DNA from: Caballeronia arationis
GTDB lineage: Bacteria; Pseudomonadota; Gammaproteobacteria; Burkholderiales; Burkholderiaceae
Assembly (NCBI RefSeq): GCF_001544975.2
Contig: NZ_FCOG02000021.1
Coordinates: 1 to 64,000 of the forward strand
DNA: 64,000 bases
Direction of reading: 5' to 3'
Shown: piece after piece, positions 45,954 to 53,732 of the stretch
How positions within the stretch are numbered: the stretch's first letter is position 1
Layout of the letters: the number at the start of each line of letters is the position of its first letter
Translations under genes and position numbers: made by a program
The notes under the pieces: generated by a model
What the model saw: only the letters and a program-made list of their open reading frames with translations
The model's database searches: none
What the model was told of the DNA's origin: nothing

Positions 45954-46868
45954 TCAGCCAGCGCTCCTCGTGCGCAGACGGCAGACGGCCATCAACGCGA
46001 GCAGGTTCGGATCGCGCTCGCGTGCGCGCAGAAAGCTGACGCCGATAGTCTGGCGCATCAGGTATTGCGGCTTGAGCGGGATGAACTGCACCTTGTCGCC
46101 GAAGACGCCGCGCACACGTCCGGGCAAGAGCGTATAGCCCACTCCGCCGCTTACCAGGTTCATCAGCGAGAAGATATCGCCGGTTCGCATCGTCACGTTG
46201 GGCGTGAAGTCCGCGACGCGAAACGCGTCCACAAAACCGTGATACGTCGCGAATCCCTCGCCGAGCGACACGAACGTCTCGTCACGGCAGTCCCGCAGAT
46301 CGACGGCTTCCTGATTCGCGTAGGGCGAACCGGCGGGTGCCGCGAAGAAAATGTCGTCTTCGAACAGAGGGATGGATTCGACCTCGGGCTCGGCGTCGGG
46401 TAACGCCATCAGCGCTGCATCGATTTCGCCCCGCTTCAGCTTGTCGAGCAGTTCGGCATTCGGACCGAGCACGAGTTCGACCTGCAGTGTCGGCCGACGC
46501 ACCTTGATATCGACGACGATACCCGGCACGGTCTTGATGGTCAGCGAGTAGAGCGAGCCGATCTTCAGCCGGTCCGATGAATAGCCCGCGGCTTCGCGCG
46601 TCGCGCGAATGCCATCGGACATCAGCGTGATCACCTCCTGCGCGACATCGGCGAGCATTTGCGCCGCTTCCGTCGACTTCAGATTGCGCCCCTCATGGCG
46701 AAACAGTGCGCAGCGCACGCCCTGCTCGAGTGAATGCAGCGCGCGGTGCACGCTGACCGTGCTCACGTTCAGCGCCTCGGCCGCCTTCGCCAGGTTGCCG
46801 GTCTCCATGAATGCGAGCAGGACCTCGAGCTTGCGGAAGGTGATCTCATCGTCGATTCGGTCGCGCAT
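45954..46868 (-). CDS. mdcR: LysR-family regulator of the malonate operon
   Basis: A 304-residue LysR-type regulator. The helix-turn-helix covers about 11-65, with FRKLEVLLAFMETGNLAKAAEALNVS-like text. The substrate domain has LKIGSLYSLTIKT and the C-terminal LPGRVRGV region. Its position, convergent and immediately after mdcH, matches MdcR of other malonate operons. Malonate as co-inducer is expected from the family. Candidate binding half-sites lie at its own upstream region and at the mdcA promoter. Confidence 0.88.
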   Translation of the reverse strand: MRDRIDDEITFRKLEVLLAFMETGNLAKAAEALNVSTVSVHRALHSLEQGVRCALFRHEGRNLKSTEAAQMLADVAQEVITLMSDGIRATREAAGYSSDRLKIGSLYSLTIKTVPGIVVDIKVRRPTLQVELVLGPNAELLDKLKRGEIDAALMALPDAEPEVESIPLFEDDIFFAAPAGSPYANQEAVDLRDCRDETFVSLGEGFATYHGFVDAFRVADFTPNVTMRTGDIFSLMNLVSGGVGYTLLPGRVRGVFGDKVQFIPLKPQYLMRQTIGVSFLRARERDPNLLALMAVCRLRTRSAG

Positions 46869-47007
46869 CTCGAGTCATGGAACGGTCGAAACGCTCGATT
46901 ATCGGCTCGCGACTGCGCCGGGCAAATAGCGTTTATCCCTCATCGCTCGTCCTTACCGCAGCGATGACGCGGTCATTACACTTCACAAAAGCAGGCAGCA
47001 CCAAGCT

Positions 47008-47056
47008 CGTTTCGTTAGAGCTTCCGGGCCTCACCGGGAAAACGCTAATCGAAACG
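47008..47056. promoter_or_regulatory. 49-base imperfect inverted repeat
   Basis: CGTTTCGTTAG (47008-47018) faces CTAATCGAAACG (47045-47056) with a one-base bulge. A second pairing, TTCC/GGAA, lies inside. It could be an operator pair or a structured RNA; no T-run follows. Confidence 0.4.
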
Positions 47057-47354
47057 TGGAAAGGCGCTGCATATAGTTTGTCTAGTTAGCCAAGGCGCGC
47101 GTCCACTGTCCAGAGAATGGGATAACACGACATTTCGCGTGCAATGGCCGGGACGAGCCCCACCTGCGTGAGCGCCATGAATAGAAAAAATCAACTTCGC
47201 GCTGCATCGGATACACGCATCAGACAGACCCATTCGCACCATGCCTCTGCGTGCAAAGGACGCGAAGGACGTCAAGCTCGCCCTCCCGGACGACCACGGG
47301 CAGCAGAAAATCCATATCGGCTCCGCCGGAACGTGACGATGCAATGCGACATCA

Positions 47355-47376
47355 CGAGGGACGTGCACGTCCCTCG
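47355..47376. promoter_or_regulatory. Perfect 22-bp palindrome upstream of the ABC importer
   Basis: The half CGAGGGACGTG is followed by its exact complement with no spacer. It lies 115 bases before the first importer ATG. An operator for a dimeric regulator is the simplest reading. A hairpin role is possible since CGCCTTTTG follows, but four T residues make a poor terminator. Confidence 0.55.
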
Positions 47377-47491
47377 CGCCTTTTGCGGGTGAACGCCGCT
47401 TCGATGTGATTCACGGGTGCCGCCCAGGATCTGAACGCGATCGACGATGAATCGACCAGAACGACCAACCAGGACAAGCACGGAGGGTGAC

Positions 47492-48616
47492 ATGGCGCAG
47501 GACCGGGATGACGCAGGGAAAAATATCGCGAGAGACGGCAACGGTTTGCTCGACACGAGCCGGCGCAGCCTCATGCGGGGCGCCGGACTGGGCGCGGCGC
47601 TCTCGCTGCTGGGCGCGGTGGGCGGCGGCGCGGGCGGTCTGATTCCGGCAGCGCAGGCTGCGGAAGCCGCGTTCCCGCAGCACAAGAAATGGAAGATCGT
47701 GTTCGTCAATCACGTCACGACGAATCCGTTCTTCGTGCCGACTCAGTACGGCATTCAGGACGCCTGCTCCATGCTCGGCATGGACTACCAGTGGACCGGC
47801 TCCGCTACGTCCGACGCTGGCGAGATGGTGCGCGCGGTGAACTCCGCGATCGCAGCTAAAGCTGATGCGATCGCCGTGCCCATCGTCGATCCCTCGGCGT
47901 TCGACAAACCGATCCAGGCCGCGCTCGACGCGGGCATCCCGGTGTTCGCGTACAACGCCGACGCGCCTCGTGGCAAGAGCAATCCGCGCCTCGCGTACAT
48001 CGGGCAGGACCTCTATCTCTCGGGCTATCAGATGGGCGAGCGCATCGCGAGCATCGTCGACAGCGGCCTCGTTGCGCTGTTCATCGCGACGCCGGGTCAG
48101 CTCAACATCCAGCCGCGTCTGGATGGCGCGAGCGACGCGATCAAGAAGTCGGGGAAGAAGATCGACATCCAGACCGTCGCGACGGGTGCAACGGTGAACG
48201 AAGAGCTGTCGAAGATCAAGTCGTTCTACCTGGGCCATCAGGACTTGAAAGGCATGTTCGCCGTCGATGCGGGGAGCACCCAAGGCGTCGCGCAAGTGAT
48301 GAAGGAATCGAACCTGCCTTCGAAGGGCGTGCATGGTGGCGGCTTCGATCTGCTGCCGCAGACGATTCAGCTGATTCACGAAGGCTTCCTCGATTTCACC
48401 ATCGATCAGCAGCCGTATGTACAAGGCTTTTATACGGTGATGGAAGCGTTCGTGTTCCTGGCTTCGGGCGGACTCGTCGGGCCCGCGAACATCAACACGG
48501 GCCTCAAGTTCGTGACGAAGAGCACGGTCGAGCCTTACCTCAATACGTCGACGCGCTTTGAAGGGAAGACCGCGAAGCCGCAAATCGTCCCGATGAGCGG
48601 CGCCATCAAGTCGTGA
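47492..48616 (+). CDS. Sugar-type ABC transporter substrate-binding protein
   Basis: A 374-residue periplasmic protein of the ribose/xylose-type (Peripla_BP_4) family. A twin-arginine signal, SRRSLMRGAG, sits near residue 25, followed by a hydrophobic stretch and AQAAEAA. The mature chain has VFVNHVTTNPFF, GIQDACSMLGMDYQW, AIAVPIVDPSAFDKPI and YIGQDLYLSGYQMGERIA. Tat rather than Sec export suggests folding before export. GGAGGG precedes the ATG. The substrate is unknown. It is first of a three-gene operon and its stop overlaps the permease GTG. Confidence 0.87.
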   Translation: MAQDRDDAGKNIARDGNGLLDTSRRSLMRGAGLGAALSLLGAVGGGAGGLIPAAQAAEAAFPQHKKWKIVFVNHVTTNPFFVPTQYGIQDACSMLGMDYQWTGSATSDAGEMVRAVNSAIAAKADAIAVPIVDPSAFDKPIQAALDAGIPVFAYNADAPRGKSNPRLAYIGQDLYLSGYQMGERIASIVDSGLVALFIATPGQLNIQPRLDGASDAIKKSGKKIDIQTVATGATVNEELSKIKSFYLGHQDLKGMFAVDAGSTQGVAQVMKESNLPSKGVHGGGFDLLPQTIQLIHEGFLDFTIDQQPYVQGFYTVMEAFVFLASGGLVGPANINTGLKFVTKSTVEPYLNTSTRFEGKTAKPQIVPMSGAIKS

Positions 48617-49626
48617 CGGACGCGGCGAACGAACCCCGCAAGCTGGACACGCCCGCGCGGCCGCAGCGGCCGCGCGGCACATGGATGTCCAGCTGGGCGG
48701 CCGAGTTGCGCATCCTGCTCGTCGCCGTGCTGCTCGCTGCGTATTTCGAGTTCGCCAATCACGACTTCCTGCTCACGAACGCGAGTCTCGTCAACCTCTC
48801 GCAGTTCATCGCGCCAGTGGCGATCATCGCGTTTGGCGAGATCATGCTGATGATCGGTGGCGACATCGATTTGTCGGCGGGCATGGTGTTCGCGTTCGCG
48901 CCGTTCATGATGGTGTTCGCCAACGACGCGGGCGCGCCGATGTGGCTCGCGGTGATCGCGGGTCTCCTCGCCGCCGCCGTGATCGGTTTCGTCAACGGCG
49001 CCGTGACCGTGTGGCTACGGCTGCCCTCTTTCGTGACGACGCTCGGCACGCTCTTTCTCATCAACGGCATCACGCTCACGTTGTCACGCGGCACGCCGGC
49101 CGCAACGCCGGGTTCTCCCACGTTCGCCGAGTTCATGGGCGCGTGGGGCTATAGCGAAATCATCTGGACCGTGGTCATCGCGTTCGTCATGCATACGCTC
49201 CTGCGTCACACCCGCTGGGGACTGCATACGCAAGCGGCGGGCGCGAATCCGCTTGGCGCGAGCGAGGCCGGCATTCACGTGAACCGGCTGCGCCTCGGCA
49301 ACTTCATTCTTGCCGCCGTGCTCGCCGGTTTCACCGGCATTCTCGAAGGCTTTCGCATCACCTCGATCGATCCTCAAGCGGGCGGCAACCAGATCATGTT
49401 TCTGGCCGTGGCCGCTGCGGTGATCGGCGGGACGCCACTCACAGGCGGCTCCGGCACGATCGTGGGCGGGCTCCTCGGCGCCACGGTGCTCGGCATTCTC
49501 AACGACGGCTTCACGCTCATCGGCATCAACGCATTCACGTTCAACATCATTCTCGGGGCCGCGATTCTCGCAGCGATGATCTTCAACATCCATATCGGAC
49601 GCATCCGTCGCAGGAGGAGCCGGTGA
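48613..49626 (+). CDS. RbsC-type ABC transporter permease
   Basis: A 337-residue inner-membrane permease (BPD_transp_2 family) with about 8-10 helices. Blocks include FGEIMLMIGGDIDLSAGMVF near 75, GFVNGAVTVWLRLPSFVTTLGT near 120, and VAAAVIGGTPLTGGSGTIVGG near 265, all typical of ribose-family permeases. It starts at GTG, overlapping the previous stop as GTGA, with TGATG linking to the ATPase. It forms the membrane channel of the importer. Confidence 0.88.
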   Translation: MTDAANEPRKLDTPARPQRPRGTWMSSWAAELRILLVAVLLAAYFEFANHDFLLTNASLVNLSQFIAPVAIIAFGEIMLMIGGDIDLSAGMVFAFAPFMMVFANDAGAPMWLAVIAGLLAAAVIGFVNGAVTVWLRLPSFVTTLGTLFLINGITLTLSRGTPAATPGSPTFAEFMGAWGYSEIIWTVVIAFVMHTLLRHTRWGLHTQAAGANPLGASEAGIHVNRLRLGNFILAAVLAGFTGILEGFRITSIDPQAGGNQIMFLAVAAAVIGGTPLTGGSGTIVGGLLGATVLGILNDGFTLIGINAFTFNIILGAAILAAMIFNIHIGRIRRRRSR

Positions 49627-50426
49627 TGGAGGCATCGCAGGCCGCCTCGCAGGCAACCGGGGACGCGCTGGCGTTGCGCGGCGACAATCTCGTCAAACGC
49701 TTCGGCGCGGTGACGGCACTCGACGGCGTCTCGTTCACGCTCGGCCGCGGAGAAATCCTCGGCATCCTCGGCGACAACGGCGCGGGCAAATCGACGCTCG
49801 TCAAGATCCTCACGGGCTTTCACCAGCAGACGAGCGGCACGCTCCACGTCGACGGCGAAGAAATCCTTCTGCGCTCGGTCGATCACGCGCGTGCGCTCGG
49901 CATCGAATGCGTGTATCAGGACCTCGCGCTCGCGAACTCGTTGAGCATCTATCACAACATGTTCCTCAACCGCGAGATCGTTCGACGCGGACCGTTCCGC
50001 CTGCTCGATCACAAGCAGATGCGCGCACGCGCCGCGCAGTGTCTCGACGACATCGGCGTGCACGTGCCTTCGGTGGATCTGCCGGTCGAGAGGCTGTCGG
50101 GCGGGCAGCGTCAGGCCATTGCTGTCGCGCGCGCGGTGTATTCGAACGCGAAGATCCTCCTGCTCGACGAACCGCTCGCGGCGATGGGCGCGCGCGAAGC
50201 CGCCCTGATCATCGACCTGATCATGCGCCTGAAGGAAAAAGGCGGGCTTTCCATCATCATAATCATGCACAACTATGCGCAGACGCTCGACATCGCGGAC
50301 CGCATCCTGCTGATGCAACGGGGCCGCGTGACGTACGAGCAACGCAGCGCAAACACGTCGGTGGCGGAGTTGATGGATATCGTGAGGCGGGAATACCGGG
50401 CGATGCGCGACACACTCGCGCGTTGA
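49626..50426 (+). CDS. ABC transporter ATP-binding protein of the sugar-type importer
   Basis: A 266-residue single-domain ATPase. Walker A is GDNGAGKST (49-57), then the signature LSGGQRQ near 153 and Walker B ILLLDEP, with His in IIIMHNYAQ. The ribose/xylose family often has a double-domain ATPase; this has one domain, so two copies must pair. GGAGGAG precedes the ATG, which overlaps the permease stop. No kinase, isomerase or dehydrogenase accompanies the operon. Confidence 0.9.
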   Translation: MEASQAASQATGDALALRGDNLVKRFGAVTALDGVSFTLGRGEILGILGDNGAGKSTLVKILTGFHQQTSGTLHVDGEEILLRSVDHARALGIECVYQDLALANSLSIYHNMFLNREIVRRGPFRLLDHKQMRARAAQCLDDIGVHVPSVDLPVERLSGGQRQAIAVARAVYSNAKILLLDEPLAAMGAREAALIIDLIMRLKEKGGLSIIIIMHNYAQTLDIADRILLMQRGRVTYEQRSANTSVAELMDIVRREYRAMRDTLAR

Positions 50427-50789
50427 TTTTCCGGCGCCGTTCTGGCGGGCACCTCGTTCGGCCGGTACAGGTGGCACCATGAAGGCGACCGGCGTGCGGC
50501 TATTCTGTAGGAAGCCTCATCGAGTGCCATCCATACGCGGTCCAGATCTTTCTTTTAACCGCGTCCGGGAAGCGTTTTCGCTGTTCGTGTATCGACTCGG
50601 CATCAGGCTCTTCTTCGCCTCGGGCACGGTGCGCGTTCCTGCACGCACGCCGGAAACCACGCGAACTCACCGCCCGTCCTCGACGTCGCGGGGAAGCAAC
50701 GCTCCGTCCGAACGCAAGCGAATGATAGGATTTCGCTATTGATCGTTAGCTTGCGCGAAAATCCAAATGTCGCGCGGCCGAATGACCGA

Positions 50790-50921
50790 CGAAAAAAAGG
50801 CGCTGCGTTGCCGCAGCGCCTTAAAAGTTCTAGCCATTCCGAGGGCCGTGCTAGAACCTGAGAGCCCGTTTTCGAACTGCCGGTCGCCAGCGAGCGCCCA
50901 ATCGCACTTTCGAAATTGGGT
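50790..50921 (-). ncRNA. Candidate small RNA of about 130 nt
   Basis: On the minus strand a promoter-like pair (50925-50953) is followed by three stem-loops and a strong terminator. Helix 1 pairs CCCAAT and ATTGGG (50915-50920 with 50897-50902). Helix 2 pairs GTTCTAGC with GCTAGAAC (50827-50834 with 50850-50857), perfect over eight bases. Helix 3 is the terminator. No good protein frame fits between. The start at about 50918-50921 is inferred from hexamer spacing. The family is not recognised. It lies between the ABC operon and the IclR gene, opposite in direction. Confidence 0.55.
50792..50822 (-). terminator. Strong minus-strand intrinsic terminator
   Basis: AAGGCGCTGCG pairs perfectly over 11 bases with its complement (50797-50807 with 50812-50822) around a 4-base loop. 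On the minus strand it runs into seven T residues. The plus side has only TTAAAA, so the orientation is clear. Confidence 0.88.
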
Positions 50922-50924
50922 TCC

Positions 50925-50953
50925 ATTTTTTATGGTTATGCTGCCTAAGTCAA
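50925..50953 (-). promoter_or_regulatory. Promoter candidate for the small RNA
   Basis: Read on the minus strand, TTGACT (50953-50948) and AAAAAT (50930-50925) are exactly 17 bases apart. The -35 is near consensus and the -10 is moderate. Confidence 0.55.
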
Positions 50954-51132
50954 GCAAAATTTCGTGCAACGGGCATCTGCCCACGATGCCAGGCGCGAAT
51001 GCCGGAAGAATGGAAAAGTGTCGCATTGCATGCACCTTTGGACGAGCATTGCATGCCCTGCAAAGATTGGCGAAGAGTTCGCGCGGCATCCAAGGTTGCT
51101 AAACAGAAACGAAACGATGTTTTAAAAAAGCA

Positions 51133-51963
51133 ATGAACAAAAGTGAAAATCGGCCGATCGGTCGGGAAAAGCCGAGGGAAAAGGACGGCGATGAGGTCAC
51201 CGCGCTCGCCCGTGGGCTCGATGTGCTGCGCCGCATCGCCGCCGCCGACGCGCCCGTCAGCAACCGCGAATTGACGGAACTGACCGGCATCCCGAAGCCC
51301 ACTGTCTCTCGCATCACCGCGACGCTCGTCAGCGCCGGGCTGCTATTTCGTCTGCCGGACAGCGAGCGCTTTGTCCTGACGGCCTCGGTGCTCGAACTGA
51401 GCAACGGCTTTCTGCGCAACTTCGACATCCGCGCCCGCGCGCGCCCTTTCCTCATCGATCTAGCCGAACGGACGGGCCTGAGCGTGCATCTCGCGGTGCG
51501 CGACCGACTGGAGATGGTCGTGATCGACGCGATCCGGCCGCGCTCCGCCGTTCTCGTATCGCGGCTCGAAGTGGGCGGGCGCATGGACCTGTGCCGGACG
51601 GCCGTCGGCCGCGCGTATCTCGCGGTCCTGCCGCAGGCCGAGCGGCAGACGCTGATCGCCAGCGTGCAGACCGCTTCCGGCGACGACTGGCCGACCGTCG
51701 CCGGCGGCTTGCAGTCGGGGCTCGACGACATGCGCCGTCTCGGTTTCGCGATCTCGACGGGCGAATGGCATCACGGCCTGAACGCCGTCGCGGCGGGCTT
51801 CACCGGGCCGTCCGACCAGCGCTACGCGGTCAATTGCGGCGGCGCCGCGCACCAGTGCCCGCGCGAGACGCTGATCGAAACCGTCGCGCCCGCGCTGCTC
51901 GATTGCATCGCGAAGATCGTCGACGAGATCGGCGGCACGCCGTCCGCGCGGATCGGCGACTAG
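51133..51963 (+). CDS. IclR-family transcriptional regulator
   Basis: A 276-residue regulator. A charged leader of about 20 residues precedes the winged helix-turn-helix (about 22-80: ALARGLDVLRRIA, SNRELTELTGIPKPTVSRI). The IclR effector domain follows, with LSVHLAVRDRLEMVVIDAI, GRMDLCRTAVGRAYLA and GEWHHGLNAVAAGF. Targets are unknown; the ABC importer upstream is a natural candidate. The ribosome binding site at the ATG is weak, and a slightly later start is possible. Confidence 0.85.
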   Translation: MNKSENRPIGREKPREKDGDEVTALARGLDVLRRIAAADAPVSNRELTELTGIPKPTVSRITATLVSAGLLFRLPDSERFVLTASVLELSNGFLRNFDIRARARPFLIDLAERTGLSVHLAVRDRLEMVVIDAIRPRSAVLVSRLEVGGRMDLCRTAVGRAYLAVLPQAERQTLIASVQTASGDDWPTVAGGLQSGLDDMRRLGFAISTGEWHHGLNAVAAGFTGPSDQRYAVNCGGAAHQCPRETLIETVAPALLDCIAKIVDEIGGTPSARIGD

Positions 51964-52330
51964 ACCCTGCCGACCGGGCGCGCCCGCACGGTGCAACCGG
52001 CCGTGCCCGGCCCGGCCCGGCACGCTGCCGCACGCCATGTAACACTCGTAATCAACAGAAAGAAAGATAGCTGGACTGTTACGAAGCGCGGGACGTAGCA
52101 TCATGCTTCGCGCGCACCGGGCCCTGCTTTCAAAGCTTTCCAGAGAACCGTTCCGGGCGCATCCGGGGTTCACCATGCATCGGCTCGCCCGAGGCGCTCG
52201 CCGGCGCCTTGCGTCCGCGAGCCCGAGCCCGAGGCGCCCATCCGCAGACCGGCGCGCAACGAATCCAGCACCGCATCAAACATCGAATCCCGCTTCAACG
52301 CCAGTCACCGAAACGCCAAGCCACCGAACG
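51964..52330. other. Upstream region of mdtABC
   Basis: About 365 bases. The first 120 are very GC-rich. An AT-rich patch at 52038-52085 is the likeliest promoter site. A plus-strand frame starting at 52103 runs into mdtA but is Arg/Pro-rich and probably not translated. Confidence 0.35.
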
Positions 52331-53713
52331 ATGGACGACCAGAAAAACTCTCCGACGCCGCCGCAGAAGACCGACTCCCCGATCTATCCCACCTCTGTCC
52401 GTCCCGCCCGGCGCCGCCGTTTCGGGTGGCTCGTCGTGGCGCTCCTGATCATTGCCGGGGCGATCGCATGGTGGCACCCGTGGAGCCGCAACGACGCCTC
52501 GAACGCGCAGCAGTCGGGCTCGTCGGCGGGCGGGCGGCGCGGCGGCGCGGGACTCGCCAACCAGCCGCAGCCGGTGCATGTCGCGACGGTCGTGCAAGGG
52601 GAGATGCCCGTCGTGATCAACTCGCTCGGCACGGTGACGCCGCTTGCGAATGTCACGGTCAAGACCCAACTGAACGGCACGCTGATGGACGTCGCGTTCC
52701 AGGAAGGCCAGATGGTGAAGAAGGGCGACCTGCTCGCGCAGATCGACCCGCGTCCGTATGAAATCTCGCTGCGCAACGCGCAGGGCACGCTCGCGAAAGA
52801 CCAGGCACTGCTGCAGACCGCGCGGCTCGACTTGCAGCGCTATCAGACGCTGCTTTCGCAGGATTCCATCGCCAAGCAGCAGGTGGACACGCAGGCCTCG
52901 CTCGTCAAGCAATACGAAGGCGCGGTGAAGTCCGATCAGGCGAACGTCGATACCTACAAGCTCGATCTCACCTATGCGCGCATCACGGCGCCGGTGTCGG
53001 GGCGCGTCGGCCTGCGGCAGGTCGATCCGGGCAACTACGTGACGACCGGCGACACCAACGGTGTGGTCGTGATCACCCAGTTGCAGCCGATCAGCGTCAT
53101 CTTCACGACCTCCGAAGACAACCTGCTGGCGATCCTGAAGCCGATGCGCGCGGGCTCGAAAATGTCGGTGACCGCCTACGACCGCGCCAACACAACCGCG
53201 CTCGAAGCAGGCTACCTCGAAACGGTCGACAACCAGATCGACACCACGACCGGCACGGTCAAGTTGCGCGCGACCTTCCCGAACAAGGAGAACATGCTGT
53301 TCCCGAACCAGTTCGTGAACACCAAGCTGCTCGTCGACGTGATCAGGAACGCGAGCATCGTGCCGACCTCGGCGGTGCTCAACGGTTCGTCGGGCGCGTT
53401 CGTCTACGTGGTGAAGCCGGACAACACGGTGACCGTGCGCACCGTGAAAGTCGGTCCGGTCGACGGCGAACGCACCAGCATCAAGAGCGGCCTGCAGGTC
53501 GGCGAGCGCGTGGTGATCGACGGCTCGGATCGCCTGAAAGAAGGCGCGAAGATCACGATTCCAGCCGACAAGGCCAAGAGTGCTTCGGGTGCTTCGGGTG
53601 CTTCGGGTGCTTCGGGTGCTTCCGGTGCCTCGGCTGCAACGGCGGCCAGCGCGGCTTCCGGCGCTTCGGGTGCGCATCACGGCGGGCGTCATCGCCAGCA
53701 GCAACCACAATGA
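52331..53713 (+). CDS. mdtA: RND efflux membrane-fusion subunit MdtA
   Basis: A 460-residue periplasmic adaptor anchored by one N-terminal helix, WLVVALLIIAGAIAWW. The lipoyl half-motifs are VTPLANVTVKTQLNGTLMDV and LDLTYARITAPVSGRVGLRQ, around an alpha hairpin. The later blocks DNLLAIL and ETVDNQIDTTTGTVKLRA fit MdtA. The C-terminus carries SerGlyAla tandem repeats and ends in a His/Gln-rich tail (HHGGRHRQQQPQ), absent from E. coli MdtA. I choose the ATG at 52331, about 38 residues before the helix. It is the first gene of mdtABC. Confidence 0.9.
   Translation: MDDQKNSPTPPQKTDSPIYPTSVRPARRRRFGWLVVALLIIAGAIAWWHPWSRNDASNAQQSGSSAGGRRGGAGLANQPQPVHVATVVQGEMPVVINSLGTVTPLANVTVKTQLNGTLMDVAFQEGQMVKKGDLLAQIDPRPYEISLRNAQGTLAKDQALLQTARLDLQRYQTLLSQDSIAKQQVDTQASLVKQYEGAVKSDQANVDTYKLDLTYARITAPVSGRVGLRQVDPGNYVTTGDTNGVVVITQLQPISVIFTTSEDNLLAILKPMRAGSKMSVTAYDRANTTALEAGYLETVDNQIDTTTGTVKLRATFPNKENMLFPNQFVNTKLLVDVIRNASIVPTSAVLNGSSGAFVYVVKPDNTVTVRTVKVGPVDGERTSIKSGLQVGERVVIDGSDRLKEGAKITIPADKAKSASGASGASGASGASGASAATAASAASGASGAHHGGRHRQQQPQ
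53582..53617 (+). repeat. Tandem 9-bp repeat in the mdtA C-terminus
   Basis: Four perfect copies of GCTTCGGGT, followed by degenerate GCTTCCGGT, encode Ala-Ser-Gly units in frame. Length variation here would change only the tail of MdtA. Confidence 0.8.
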
Positions 53714-53732
53714 CCGCCGGACGACGTAAAGC

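Larger units (their letters stand above)
46869..47491. other. Long intergenic region with several dyads
   Basis: About 620 bases between the divergent mdcR and the ABC importer. No supported gene. It holds a TTATCCC half-site (46933-46939), an imperfect inverted repeat (47008-47056), a GGGATAAC half-site (47119-47126) and a perfect 22-bp palindrome (47355-47376). Confidence 0.5.

Noticed and set aside
47355..47376. The 22-bp palindrome as an intrinsic terminator
   Set aside because: Only four T residues follow after three other bases, and no gene lies upstream on the plus strand to terminate.
47144..47392. An 82-codon plus-strand frame in the mdcR/ABC intergenic region
   Set aside because: It runs through the perfect palindrome, has no ribosome binding site and shows no recognisable protein.
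50736..51089. A 117-codon minus-strand frame overlapping the small RNA candidate
   Set aside because: It reads straight through the strong terminator at 50792-50822 and lacks a ribosome binding site, so a protein product is unlikely.
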